Part shown: piece by piece, positions 1 to 5,474 of the stretch
Layout: each line of letters starts with the position of its first letter
Numbering within the stretch: position 1 is the first letter of the stretch
Assembly (NCBI GenBank): GCA_900545365.1
Contig: UQYL01000044.1
Location: 1 to 6,690, forward strand
Origin: an uncultured Dialister sp.
GTDB taxonomy: Bacteria; Bacillota; Negativicutes; Veillonellales; Dialisteraceae
Reading direction: 5' to 3'
Length of the DNA: 6,690 bases
Program-made: the position numbers and the translations under genes
The notes under the pieces: generated by a model
Database searches by the model: none
What the model saw: the letters and a program-made list of their open reading frames with translations, nothing else
What the model was told of the DNA's origin: nothing

Positions 1-3
1 TTT

Positions 4-46
4 GCTTCGTTTCTCTATTTTGGCTGGCCAAAAAGAGAAATGAAGC
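4..46. repeat. Long near-perfect inverted repeat (hairpin)
   Basis: Arms 4-23 and 28-46 are inverted complements apart from one mismatch (G9) and one unpaired A17, around a 4-nt CTGG loop. The inner part is TTTTGG/CCAAAA. No U-tract follows on either strand, so it is not a standard intrinsic terminator. It may be an intergenic palindromic repeat or the end of an element beginning outside the window. Confidence 0.7.
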
Positions 47-80
47 CTCAAATGTGGCAGGATACCGCAGAAGAAAAAAA

Positions 81-124
81 GAAAAATATAGCTCCCGCGG
101 CAATGAAGTGTGTGGGCCCGCTCC
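81..124 (+). repeat. Dispersed repeat, copy 1 (inverted partner at 6640-6683)
   Basis: This 44-nt segment aligns without gaps to the minus strand of 6683-6640, with about 37 of 44 positions identical by eye. The shared core is CTCCCGCGGCA, then GAAGTGTGTG, then GCCCGC. Neither copy lies in a gene. This looks like a dispersed intergenic repeat family rather than chance similarity. Confidence 0.6.
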
Positions 125-159
125 GTGCGGGAATATAGTACTGTATTGTATGTAGGCCC

Positions 160-208
160 GCGCCGACAGCTTCCGGCAGGACAGCCTGTGCCTGCGCCGA
201 CAGCTTCC
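160..208. repeat. 15-bp direct repeat, 34-bp period
   Basis: GCGCCGACAGCTTCC occurs at 160-174 and again at 194-208. The flanks (GGCAGG after the first copy, TGCGGG after the second) are similar but not identical. There are only two copies, so this is not an array. Confidence 0.6.
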
Positions 209-261
209 TGCGGGTCAGCGCCGCGCCTGGAGCCCCGCTCCGCCGCCCCGCGCGCGGGCGC

Positions 262-285
262 AAAAAAAGAGCGGTCTCCCGCCCT
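262..285 (-). terminator. Intrinsic terminator of truA
   Basis: On the minus strand a 7-bp stem (268-274 with 279-285, one G-U pair) with a GAGA loop is followed by a run of T (262-268). It starts right after the truA stop codon. Confidence 0.85.
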
Positions 286-286
286 T

Positions 287-1093
287 TTATGCCAGCGGCC
301 CCGTCCAGGGCCAGAGCGGCTCGGCGAGAGCCGCCGCGATGCGCTCCTCCGTGACCGGCTCGAAATAGACTTTCAGCAGACACAGCCCCGCTGCCGGCGC
401 TGTCATGCCGAGGAGGCGCCGGTCTTTCGCGGCGAGGACGCGCCGGATGTCTTCCGGCGAGAGTTTTCCCGTGCCCGCGTCGAGGAGCGCCCCGGCGATG
501 TTCCGCACCATGTGATAGAGGAACCCCTCTCCCGTCACATAGATGCGGAAGAGCCCCGCTTCCTCCCGGATGGAAATATCGAAAATGCGCCGCACCGGAT
601 CGGAGGGAACGGAATTGCTGCCGCGGAACGCGGTGAAATCGTGCACGCCCGTGAGTTCCGCCGCGGCGGCGCGCATTTTCCCGATATCCGGCGTCCGGCC
701 GCAGGCCCACACGTACCGCCGGAGAAAAGGGTCTGCCTCCCGCGCGGAAGACAGCAGGTAGCCGTAGGTCTTCCCCGTATTCCGTTTCCGCACAGAGAAA
801 TCCTCCTCCATTTCCCGGCTCTCCCGCACCCGGACGGACAGCGGCAGGTACGCGTTCATCGCCGCGCGGAACCGGTCGCCCGGAATGGAAGACGCCGTAT
901 AGAAGGTGCATTCCTGCGCCCACGCGTGGACGCCCGCGTCGGTGCGCGCCACGAAGTACACCGTGGTCTTCGCGCCGGTGAGCCGTTCCAGCACCTGCTC
1001 CAGCACCTCCTGCACGGCCAGCCCGTTCTCCTGCCGCTGGAATCCGGCGAATGACGAGCCGTCGTACATCACTGTGATCCATATATTTCTCAT
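287..1093 (-). CDS. truA: tRNA pseudouridine(38-40) synthase TruA
   Basis: This gene encodes a 268-residue cytoplasmic enzyme that isomerises uridine to pseudouridine at positions 38-40 of the tRNA anticodon arm. The length is normal for the family. The N-terminal FAGFQRQ stretch is at about residues 15-21. The signature RTDAGVHA runs from Arg50 to Ala57 with the catalytic Asp at residue 52. KTYGY at 108-112 supplies the active-site Tyr110. HDFTAF (151-156) and FLYHMVR (191-197) are the usual C-terminal-half motifs. The ATG at 1093 is preceded by a purine-rich GGAAAGGAAG ribosome binding site and gives the expected N-terminus. An extended -10 promoter lies just upstream and a terminator lies on each side, so it is transcribed alone. 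In many Firmicutes truA follows ecfT/ribosomal protein genes; here it does not. Confidence 0.96.
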   Translation of the reverse strand: MRNIWITVMYDGSSFAGFQRQENGLAVQEVLEQVLERLTGAKTTVYFVARTDAGVHAWAQECTFYTASSIPGDRFRAAMNAYLPLSVRVRESREMEEDFSVRKRNTGKTYGYLLSSAREADPFLRRYVWACGRTPDIGKMRAAAAELTGVHDFTAFRGSNSVPSDPVRRIFDISIREEAGLFRIYVTGEGFLYHMVRNIAGALLDAGTGKLSPEDIRRVLAAKDRRLLGMTAPAAGLCLLKVYFEPVTEERIAAALAEPLWPWTGPLA

Positions 1094-1120
1094 GCTGCTC
1101 TTCCTTTCCGCGTTTCTCCC

Positions 1121-1148
1121 ATTATAACAGGCTCCCGTTTCCCCACAA
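1121..1148 (-). promoter_or_regulatory. Promoter of truA (extended -10)
   Basis: On the minus strand a perfect TATAAT (1121-1126) is preceded by TGT, making an extended -10. A weak -35 TTGTGG (1143-1148) sits 16 bp upstream. Initiation would fall near 1114, giving a leader of about 20 nt. The -35 abuts the U-tract of the preceding gene's terminator. Confidence 0.65.
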
Positions 1149-1187
1149 AAAAAGACGCAGCTCCAAGGCTAAGCCGCATCTTTTTTT
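1147..1187 (-). terminator. Intrinsic terminator of the binding-protein gene
   Basis: Arms 1154-1162 and 1172-1180 form a 9-bp stem, flanked by seven A and seven T so that the helix can extend. Read on the minus strand, two positions are G-U pairs; read on the plus strand they are A-C mismatches. The hairpin is therefore built for minus-strand transcripts, separating the binding-protein gene from truA. Confidence 0.85.
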
Positions 1188-1252
1188 ACATTTCTATCTT
1201 ACCACAGACGGCGGGGAAATACGAACTGCCCCGTCAGGCCGCGGTCCGCTCA

Positions 1253-2407
1253 TTAAGCGAAGGGGACCCACTTGCCGCCTTTGACTTCGAGGACAGCCAG
1301 ATCCATCTTCGGATCGCGGTGTTCGTCGAAGGAGAAGGTGCCCGTCGCGCCTTCAAAGTCTTTGATCTGCGCGAGCGTATCGCGGAACTTCTTGCGGTCC
1401 GTGGTGGTGCCGGACTGTTCCACAGCGGCGTGGATGGTGTACATCGCGTCGTAAGCCTGCGCTGCGAACTGATCCGGTTCATGATTGTACTTCGCCACGA
1501 AAGCTTTGCGGAAATTCTGCGCCTTTTCGGTCTGGCGTTCCGGATTCCACGGGGTAGCGACAAGGGTGCCGTCCGCCGCTTCGCCGGCCTGCTTGATGTA
1601 TTCCGGGCTGTTGAAGCCGTTGCCTGCGAGGATCGGCTGAGTGAGGCCCATTTCACGGGCTTTCTTCACGATGAGAGCGCCTTCCTGGTACAGGCCCGCG
1701 ATGGCGATGACGTCAGGATTTGCCGCCTGGATCTGCGTGAGCTGCGCGGAGAAATCCGTATCCTTGTCGGCGAAGGTCACATCGGCGACAATGTCGAGGC
1801 CGAGCTTCTTGCACACATCCAGATAATAGCCGTGTTCGCCCACCATCTGGTCATTGTTGTTGGAATACATGATGGCGATCTTCTTGTAGCCCAGCTTTTC
1901 GTGGGTCTTTTCCACGATCTGCGGGATGTTCATCGCGCCGGGGATGGCGTTTCTGAAGATGTAGTCGCCGATATCGGTGATGCCGGGGCCGGTGGTGCCG
2001 GTGCCGAATGCGACGACGCCGGACTGCTGCGCGATCGGGCCGGCCGCCATCATTTCGCCGGTGGTCATCGGGCCTTCGATGGCGAGGACTTTATCCTGCT
2101 CGATGGCCTTCTTCATGGCGTTGATCGCTTCATTCTTCACGAGCTTCGTATCGTACGTGTACAGATCGATCTTGACCTTCGTATTCGGGTTCTTATTGAT
2201 CTCTTCCACCGCCAGATCGACGCCTTCCTTCATCGCTACGCCGTATGCCGCGCCGGGGCCGGTGTACGCCGTGATGAAGCCGATCTTCGCGCTGTTCCCT
2301 GCGGGAGCATCCGCCTTCTTTTCACCGCCGCCGCAGCCCGCGAACGCCCCTGCCAGCATGAGCGCGGCGCCTGCCGCAGCCAGACCTTTCATCCATTTTT
2401 TCTGCAT
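1253..2407 (-). CDS. Branched-chain amino acid ABC transporter substrate-binding lipoprotein (LivJ/LivK-like)
   Basis: The product is a 384-residue extracytoplasmic solute-binding lipoprotein of the Leu/Ile/Val family (Peripla_BP_6 type). Residues 1-24 form a lipoprotein signal: basic MQKKWMKG, a hydrophobic Ala-rich core, and a lipobox FAGC with Cys25 as the acylated residue, followed by a short Gly/Lys/Ala linker. The first lobe starts at KIGFITAYTGPGAAYG (41-56), typical of the family. The ligand-loop region GTGTTG is at 135-140, and the protein ends with the usual basic/aromatic C-terminus. The ATG at 2407 has an AAGGGGG site 7 nt upstream. No permease or ATPase genes (livH/M/G/F) adjoin it, and a terminator follows directly, so it is an orphan binding protein that must work with a transporter encoded elsewhere. 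Its leader is an apparent Ile T-box, which supports isoleucine or branched-chain amino acids as ligand. Exact ligand choice is inference. Confidence 0.93.
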   Translation of the reverse strand: MQKKWMKGLAAAGAALMLAGAFAGCGGGEKKADAPAGNSAKIGFITAYTGPGAAYGVAMKEGVDLAVEEINKNPNTKVKIDLYTYDTKLVKNEAINAMKKAIEQDKVLAIEGPMTTGEMMAAGPIAQQSGVVAFGTGTTGPGITDIGDYIFRNAIPGAMNIPQIVEKTHEKLGYKKIAIMYSNNNDQMVGEHGYYLDVCKKLGLDIVADVTFADKDTDFSAQLTQIQAANPDVIAIAGLYQEGALIVKKAREMGLTQPILAGNGFNSPEYIKQAGEAADGTLVATPWNPERQTEKAQNFRKAFVAKYNHEPDQFAAQAYDAMYTIHAAVEQSGTTTDRKKFRDTLAQIKDFEGATGTFSFDEHRDPKMDLAVLEVKGGKWVPFA

Positions 2408-2460
2408 AGTATTTCCCCCTTCATTTCAGAAAAGAATCAAAATGCCTCCGCAATCTGTAC

Positions 2461-2496
2461 AAAAAAACGCTCCCGTCCCCGAAAGGACAGGGGCGT
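2461..2496 (-). terminator. T-box terminator 2 (gene-proximal)
   Basis: On the minus strand, arms 2496-2485 and 2478-2467 form a 12-bp helix with one C-A mismatch and one G-U pair and a six-base loop. Seven T follow (2467-2461). The 5' arm contains the GCCCCT that would alternatively pair with AGGG of the second T-box sequence. Confidence 0.88.
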
Positions 2497-2500
2497 CATC

Positions 2501-2514
2501 CGCGGTACCACCCT
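2501..2514 (-). promoter_or_regulatory. Second T-box sequence (antiterminator 2)
   Basis: AGGGTGGTACCGCG on the minus strand matches the T-box consensus exactly and is identical to the first copy at 2586-2599. It lies immediately before terminator 2 and has no complete stem I in front of it. Confidence 0.9.
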
Positions 2515-2545
2515 GTTTTATCGCTCTCAGCCCATGGGATAGTAC

Positions 2546-2578
2546 AAAAAAAGCCTATCTTCACACTGAAGATAGGGG
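2546..2578 (-). terminator. T-box terminator 1 (promoter-proximal)
   Basis: A perfect 9-bp stem CCTATCTTC/GAAGATAGG (2554-2562 with 2568-2576), a 5-nt loop and seven T (2546-2552) on the minus strand. The preceding GCCCCT can pair with AGGG of T-box sequence 1. Confidence 0.9.
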
Positions 2579-2585
2579 CGCTCTG

Positions 2586-2599
2586 CGCGGTACCACCCT
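2586..2599 (-). promoter_or_regulatory. First T-box sequence (antiterminator 1)
   Basis: AGGGTGGTACCGCG on the minus strand, downstream of stem I and the stem III-like hairpin, and directly before terminator 1. Confidence 0.92.
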
Positions 2600-2791
2600 A
2601 CATTATACTTAGGCTGTATTCATAACGGGAATCTCCGCTTTCTCCTACATCTCGGAAAAAGAGCTCACGAGTGATATCATCCGCCGGGCCGCGCCGGTTT
2701 GCACCATCCACCGGCTCTCTGAAGAGGCTTGTCAGCTTCAGCCTGTCTCGTTCATCGCATTTGTACGATTGTTTCATTGATTGATGTGTTA

Positions 2792-2820
2792 ATTCTATAC
2801 GTCTCTTCACTTTTTGTCAA
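2792..2820 (-). promoter_or_regulatory. Promoter of the T-box/binding-protein transcript
   Basis: A perfect -35 TTGACA (2820-2815), a 17-bp spacer and -10 TAGAAT (2797-2792) on the minus strand. Transcription would start near 2785, just ahead of T-box stem I. Confidence 0.88.
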
Positions 2821-2917
2821 GCATCCATCACAAAAAATTCTTTCCCGTCTTTTCCCGCCTCGCCGTTCCCCGCCGCCGCGCCGCCTGCCCCGGCTTTTCC
2901 TTTTCCCGCTTCTACGA

Positions 2918-2923
2918 TATAAT
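2918..2923 (+). promoter_or_regulatory. Probable -10 of the lipid kinase gene
   Basis: A perfect TATAAT with an AT-rich discriminator (AAATAAAATTTTT). At 17 bp upstream there is only a pyrimidine run TTTTCC (2895-2900) as a poor -35. Start near 2930 would give a leader of about 30 nt. This placement also rules out the upstream in-frame ATG at 2814 as the start codon. Confidence 0.5.
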
Positions 2924-2960
2924 AAATAAAATTTTTGCGCCGACAGAAAGGAAACGCCCC

Positions 2961-4088
2961 GTGAACCACACCGATACCGCCGTCATCATCATCAACCCCA
3001 CCTCAGGCCGGGAGCGAGCGCCCCGCTACCTTCCCCTGCTGGAAGAAGTGCTCGCGAAGCGCTACGCCTCCGTCCTCGTGAAAACGACGGAAAAAGCGGG
3101 GGACGCCACGGATTTCGCGCGGGAAGCGGCGAGAGCGCATTACGACATCTTCTGCATGGGCGGCGACGGCACGATCAACGAAGTCATCAACGGGCGCATG
3201 CAGGTGGAAAGCCCCTCCGTTTTCGGCTTCATCCCCTTCGGCACGGTGAATGACCTCGCCAGGGCCCTCCACATTCCCCGCTCCCCCCGCGGCGCCATCC
3301 GCATGCTTGAGACGGCGGAAGAAACGAAGATCGACGTGGGCCGCGTGAACGGGCGCTACTTCATCAATATCGTCGCCGCCGGACTCATCCCCGAAGCGGT
3401 GAGCCAGGTCACCATCAAGGAAAAGACCCTCTTCGGCTCCCTCGCCTACTTCATGAAAGGCTTCCAGGTGCTGCCCCGGCAGAAATCCTACCATTTCCTC
3501 ATCGAGACGGAAGGCGGCACGGTCATCCGCATGTCCTCTCCCCTCCTCGCGGCGATGCTCACCGACTCCGCGGGCAGCTTCCGCAATCTCCTCCCGCCGG
3601 AAGACCGGAATAAAGGCGTCATCAAGCTCGCCCTCTTCCGCAATCTCGACTGGTTCCACCTCCTCCGGCAGGGCCCGATGCTCCTCGCCGGATTCCAGAT
3701 GGGCGAAGAGCTCCTCTCCGTCATCAACGTGAAAAAAGCCCGCATCTCCGTCGCCGACGGCGAAGAACTGGGCACGAACATTGACGGCGACCGGGGCCCC
3801 TCCTTCCCGCTCGAGCTGGAGATCCTCCCGGACAGCCTTCCCATTTTCGTGCCGCTCCGCCGGAAAAATGAAAATCTCCACTATCCCCACGCCCTCCGCT
3901 TCATCCGCGACCATTTCCAGCGCGCCGTGGAAGAACGCCTCTCCGCCATGCAGGCTCTCTCCGAAGCCCGCCTGAAAGAAGGCCCCCGCCGTCCCGAAGA
4001 CCACGCGGCGCTCCTCGTCGAGCACGCCGAGCCCCTTCCCTTCCGGGAAAAAGCGGAGAACGCCCCGACAGACGGCGCAAAAAAATAA
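2961..4088 (+). CDS. Diacylglycerol/lipid kinase family protein (DAGK catalytic domain; YegS/DgkB-like)
   Basis: The 375-residue product is a soluble kinase of the DAGK_cat/YegS superfamily, which phosphorylates diacylglycerol or related lipids with ATP. I chose the GTG at 2961: an AAAGGAAA site (2946-2953) precedes it and the protein then begins at the family's first beta strand, TAVIIINPTSG, with NPTSG at residues 12-16. The nucleotide-binding signature GGDGT is at 67-71 followed by INEVING. PFGTVNDLAR at 92-101 matches the family's P-x-GT-x-NDFAR block. INIVAAG is at about 135-141, and NIDGD at about 273-277 corresponds to the late DGE-type active-site acidic motif. Residues from about 300 form a charged, Ala/Glu/Arg-rich helical tail beyond the usual fold. 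The gene stands alone, with a -10 upstream and a terminator touching its stop codon. The substrate cannot be told from sequence alone: DgkB-like recycling of diacylglycerol or another lipid are both possible. Confidence 0.9.
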   Translation: MNHTDTAVIIINPTSGRERAPRYLPLLEEVLAKRYASVLVKTTEKAGDATDFAREAARAHYDIFCMGGDGTINEVINGRMQVESPSVFGFIPFGTVNDLARALHIPRSPRGAIRMLETAEETKIDVGRVNGRYFINIVAAGLIPEAVSQVTIKEKTLFGSLAYFMKGFQVLPRQKSYHFLIETEGGTVIRMSSPLLAAMLTDSAGSFRNLLPPEDRNKGVIKLALFRNLDWFHLLRQGPMLLAGFQMGEELLSVINVKKARISVADGEELGTNIDGDRGPSFPLELEILPDSLPIFVPLRRKNENLHYPHALRFIRDHFQRAVEERLSAMQALSEARLKEGPRRPEDHAALLVEHAEPLPFREKAENAPTDGAKK

Positions 4089-4112
4089 GACAGGCAGCCC
4101 CTGTCTTTTTTT
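4079..4112 (+). terminator. Intrinsic terminator of the lipid kinase gene
   Basis: The stem GACAGG/CCTGTC (4089-4094 with 4100-4105) has a 5-nt loop and is flanked by an A-run and a T-run (4106-4112) that extend the helix. It overlaps the stop codon. The A-run makes it potentially bidirectional, so it could also catch read-through from the convergent dipeptidase gene. Confidence 0.88.
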
Positions 4113-4131
4113 ATGCCCGAAAACGGGCGCG

Positions 4132-4154
4132 AAAAAACGGCCCCGCAGGGCCGT
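4132..4154 (-). terminator. Intrinsic terminator of the dipeptidase gene
   Basis: The perfect 7-bp stem ACGGCCC/GGGCCGT (4137-4143 with 4148-4154) has a 4-nt loop and is followed on the minus strand by six T (4132-4137). A further small GCCCG-AAAA-CGGGC hairpin lies between the two convergent terminators at 4115-4128. Confidence 0.88.
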
Positions 4155-4157
4155 CCC

Positions 4158-5147
4158 TCACAGCATCTCCCTCAGATACCGCTCCGCGTTCTTCCGGAAG
4201 ATCTTCTCCACCTGCGCCTCCGTGAGGCCCGCCGCGAGAAAAGCCTCCGCCAGGCGGGGCATCTCCGACGCGTCGCGAAGCTCCACCGCCGGTTCAATGC
4301 CGTCGAAATCCGTGCCGATGGCGAGCGTATCCTCTCCCGCCTTATCCAGAATGTACAGCCCGTGGCGCACCATGTCCCGGATGAGCGAGAGCTGCACCGG
4401 CCCGCGGGAAAAATCGATGTCCTCCCGCCCGGCGAACTCCGTCACGAAGGGGCTGCCGAGGAAATGATTGGAAAAATTCAGGCCGATGATCCCGCCCTTC
4501 TCACCGAAGAGCCGCAGCAGATCATCAGGCAGATTGCGGGAATGCTCCGTCACCGCCCGCGCGTCGGAATGAGACGCCACAGGCGGGCGCTTCGCCCGGA
4601 GCAGGATCTCCCGCGTCCCCGCATCATTCAGATGGCTCGTGTCCACGATCATGCGGAGCCGTTCCATCTCCTCCACAATGGCCCAGCCCGCATCGGTCAG
4701 ACCCTTGTCCTCCCCTTCCATCTTGTTCGGCCAGCCGATCTCATTGGGATAATTCCAGGTCAGCGTGATGAGACGCACACCGTCCGCATGCACCCGGCGG
4801 AGCCGCTCCAGCGAGCCGCCCAGCACGCCCCCCTCCTCGATGGAGAGCAGCGCCCCGATCTTCCCCTCCGCCGCGCACCGGTCCACATCCGCCGCGGAAA
4901 GAATGGGCATCAGCTCCTCCCCGCAGAGCGCCGCCTGCTTCCGGTACTCCGCCAGCAGCCGCTCATACCGCGCCCAGGGATCATCCACCGCGCCCATATC
5001 CACATACAGCGCGAAATCCTGAATGAAACAGCCCCCCTTGCGGAGCTTCTCCATGTCGATCTGAAGCGAGCTCCGCCGCAGATCGCCCTTCTCCGGCGCG
5101 TCCGCCAGCGCCGAGATCGTATCGCAGTGCAGGTCAATATATTTCAT
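4158..5147 (-). CDS. Membrane-dipeptidase family metallopeptidase (M19, renal dipeptidase-like)
   Basis: This gene encodes a 329-residue zinc-dependent dipeptidase of the amidohydrolase-type M19 family, which cleaves dipeptides, in some members with a D-residue at the C-terminal position. Metal-ligand motifs are present in order: HCD at residues 7-9 (His7, Asp9), the bridging glutamate in IEEGG (103-107), DTSH with His172, and ASHSD with His193. HSRN (202-205) and the late acidic GTDFDG (279-283, Asp280) also match. LTLTWNYPN (128-136) is the usual core strand-loop. There is no signal peptide or membrane segment, so the enzyme should be cytoplasmic, unlike the GPI-anchored animal enzyme. The ATG at 5147 has AAAGGAG 6 nt upstream. 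It is monocistronic, convergent with the lipid kinase and divergent from the Mn exporter. Likely roles are peptide scavenging or turnover of cell-wall-derived or glutathione-derived dipeptides; the substrate is not deducible here. Confidence 0.94.
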   Translation of the reverse strand: MKYIDLHCDTISALADAPEKGDLRRSSLQIDMEKLRKGGCFIQDFALYVDMGAVDDPWARYERLLAEYRKQAALCGEELMPILSAADVDRCAAEGKIGALLSIEEGGVLGGSLERLRRVHADGVRLITLTWNYPNEIGWPNKMEGEDKGLTDAGWAIVEEMERLRMIVDTSHLNDAGTREILLRAKRPPVASHSDARAVTEHSRNLPDDLLRLFGEKGGIIGLNFSNHFLGSPFVTEFAGREDIDFSRGPVQLSLIRDMVRHGLYILDKAGEDTLAIGTDFDGIEPAVELRDASEMPRLAEAFLAAGLTEAQVEKIFRKNAERYLREML

Positions 5148-5177
5148 AATGATCTCCTTTCTCCCTTTTCTCCTCCT

Positions 5178-5206
5178 ATTCTATGCGCTTTTCTCATCCC
5201 CTTCAA
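5178..5206 (-). promoter_or_regulatory. Promoter of the dipeptidase gene
   Basis: On the minus strand, -35 TTGAAG (5206-5201), a 17-bp spacer and -10 TAGAAT (5183-5178). Start near 5171 leaves a short leader containing the ribosome binding site at 5160-5154. Confidence 0.6.
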
Positions 5207-5266
5207 GAAAACAATGAGAATCAATTTCAAGTATTAAATTTTTATAACTTTTTTATATCCCTTTTA

Positions 5267-5295
5267 TTGTCACTGTCGCCCCGCCGTGATACAAT
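5267..5295 (+). promoter_or_regulatory. Promoter of the Mn riboswitch/exporter transcript
   Basis: -35 TTGTCA (5267-5272), a 17-bp spacer and -10 TACAAT (5290-5295), with TGA ahead of the -10 making it an extended -10. An AT-rich stretch (about 5231-5260) lies upstream like an UP element. Initiation would fall near 5302. Confidence 0.85.
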
Positions 5296-5323
5296 TCCCT
5301 CATTGCAGCGATGCCCGCTGCCC

Positions 5324-5437
5324 CTGAAGGGGAGTAGCCCTCGAAACAAGTCAACATACTAACCGGAAACGGTTTGGCTGTTTTAACCAGGCGAGACTTT
5401 CAGGCGTCTTATTCTGACGCCGGAAGTCTCTTTTTTT
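5324..5437 (+). promoter_or_regulatory. yybP-ykoY manganese riboswitch
   Basis: The aptamer shows the family's two conserved segments, GAAGGGGAGTAGC on the 5' side (about 5326-5338) and GGCGAGACTTT on the 3' side (5390-5400). P1 is CTGAAG (5324-5329) pairing with CTTTCAG (5397-5403). A GAAA-capped hairpin AACCG/CGGTT (5361-5374) fits the internal arm. Members of this family bind Mn2+ between the two loop segments and usually switch on exporters. Here the 3' strand of P1 is also part of the terminator's 5' arm, so Mn2+-stabilised P1 should prevent termination, giving expression when Mn2+ is high. The gene downstream is a UPF0016 Mn exporter, the expected partner. A small GC hairpin (5305-5321) precedes the aptamer. 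Confidence 0.92.
5393..5437 (+). terminator. Riboswitch terminator (expression platform)
   Basis: Arms 5393-5408 (starting GAGACTTTC) and 5416-5430 (ending GGAAGTCTC) form a 15-bp helix with one bulged A and one G-U pair, a 7-nt loop and seven T (5431-5437). The 5' arm includes the P1 3' strand of the Mn aptamer, so the two are mutually exclusive. Confidence 0.92.
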
Positions 5438-5474
5438 ATTGCCGGCGTATTCCTTTTCAGGGAGGTTTTATTTC

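Larger units (their letters stand above)
1..261. other. Gene-free stretch left of truA with repeats
   Basis: No convincing coding region is visible. Frame +1 is open to about 138 but the translation is low-complexity and lacks a start or any recognisable domain. The stretch holds a long near-perfect hairpin (4-46), a copy of a dispersed repeat (81-124) whose inverted partner lies at 6640-6683, a small hairpin (arms 117-121 and 127-131), and a 15-bp direct repeat (160-174 and 194-208). From about 158 it becomes very GC-rich up to the truA terminator. It looks like intergenic repeat territory. Confidence 0.6.
2461..2785 (-). promoter_or_regulatory. T-box leader RNA, probable Ile specifier, with two tandem antiterminator/terminator modules
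   Basis: The transcript would start near 2785 and run to the binding-protein gene. Stem I carries the AGAGAG, GCCGGTGG and GGTGCAAACCGG apical elements (about 2695-2723). A GATGATATCACTCGTGAGC segment (about 2664-2682) holds the specifier loop; the best reading is codon ATC (2675-2673) followed by A, meaning Ile. A stem III-like CGGAGATTCCCGTTA lies near 2623-2637. The canonical T-box sequence AGGGTGGTACCGCG occurs twice, at 2599-2586 and at 2514-2501, each followed by its own terminator. Only about 31 nt separate terminator 1 from the second T-box sequence, so the second module has no stem I of its own. In this family, uncharged tRNA pairs with the specifier and, through its CCA end, with the T-box bulge to block termination. 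The gene should therefore be expressed when Ile is scarce. Confidence 0.9.

Noticed and set aside
160..208. Start of a CRISPR array
   Set aside because: There are only two short copies with a 34-bp period, no further repeats, no consistent spacer and no cas genes.
48..1082. Long open frames antisense to or overlapping truA (plus 110-1054, minus 48-1082)
   Set aside because: They are Arg/Pro/Gly-rich shadows created by GC-rich third positions of truA and have no recognisable domains. The same applies to plus 1319-2542, minus 3003-4025 and plus 4113-5237 over the other genes.
2598..2810. 70-residue minus-strand open frame
   Set aside because: It lies wholly inside the T-box stem I leader, and its bases are explained by RNA structure.
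2814..2960. Upstream in-frame extension of the lipid kinase to an ATG at 2814
   Set aside because: The ATG overlaps the divergent T-box promoter and lies about 100 bp upstream of the kinase's own -10 at 2918. The extra 49 residues are Arg/Pro/Phe-rich with no family similarity, and the GTG at 2961 has a good ribosome binding site and the correct N-terminus.
5439..5474. TTG start adding 12 residues to the Mn exporter
   Set aside because: It falls at the end of the riboswitch terminator and has no ribosome binding site. The ATG at 5475 has AGGGAGG and a proper membrane-helix start.
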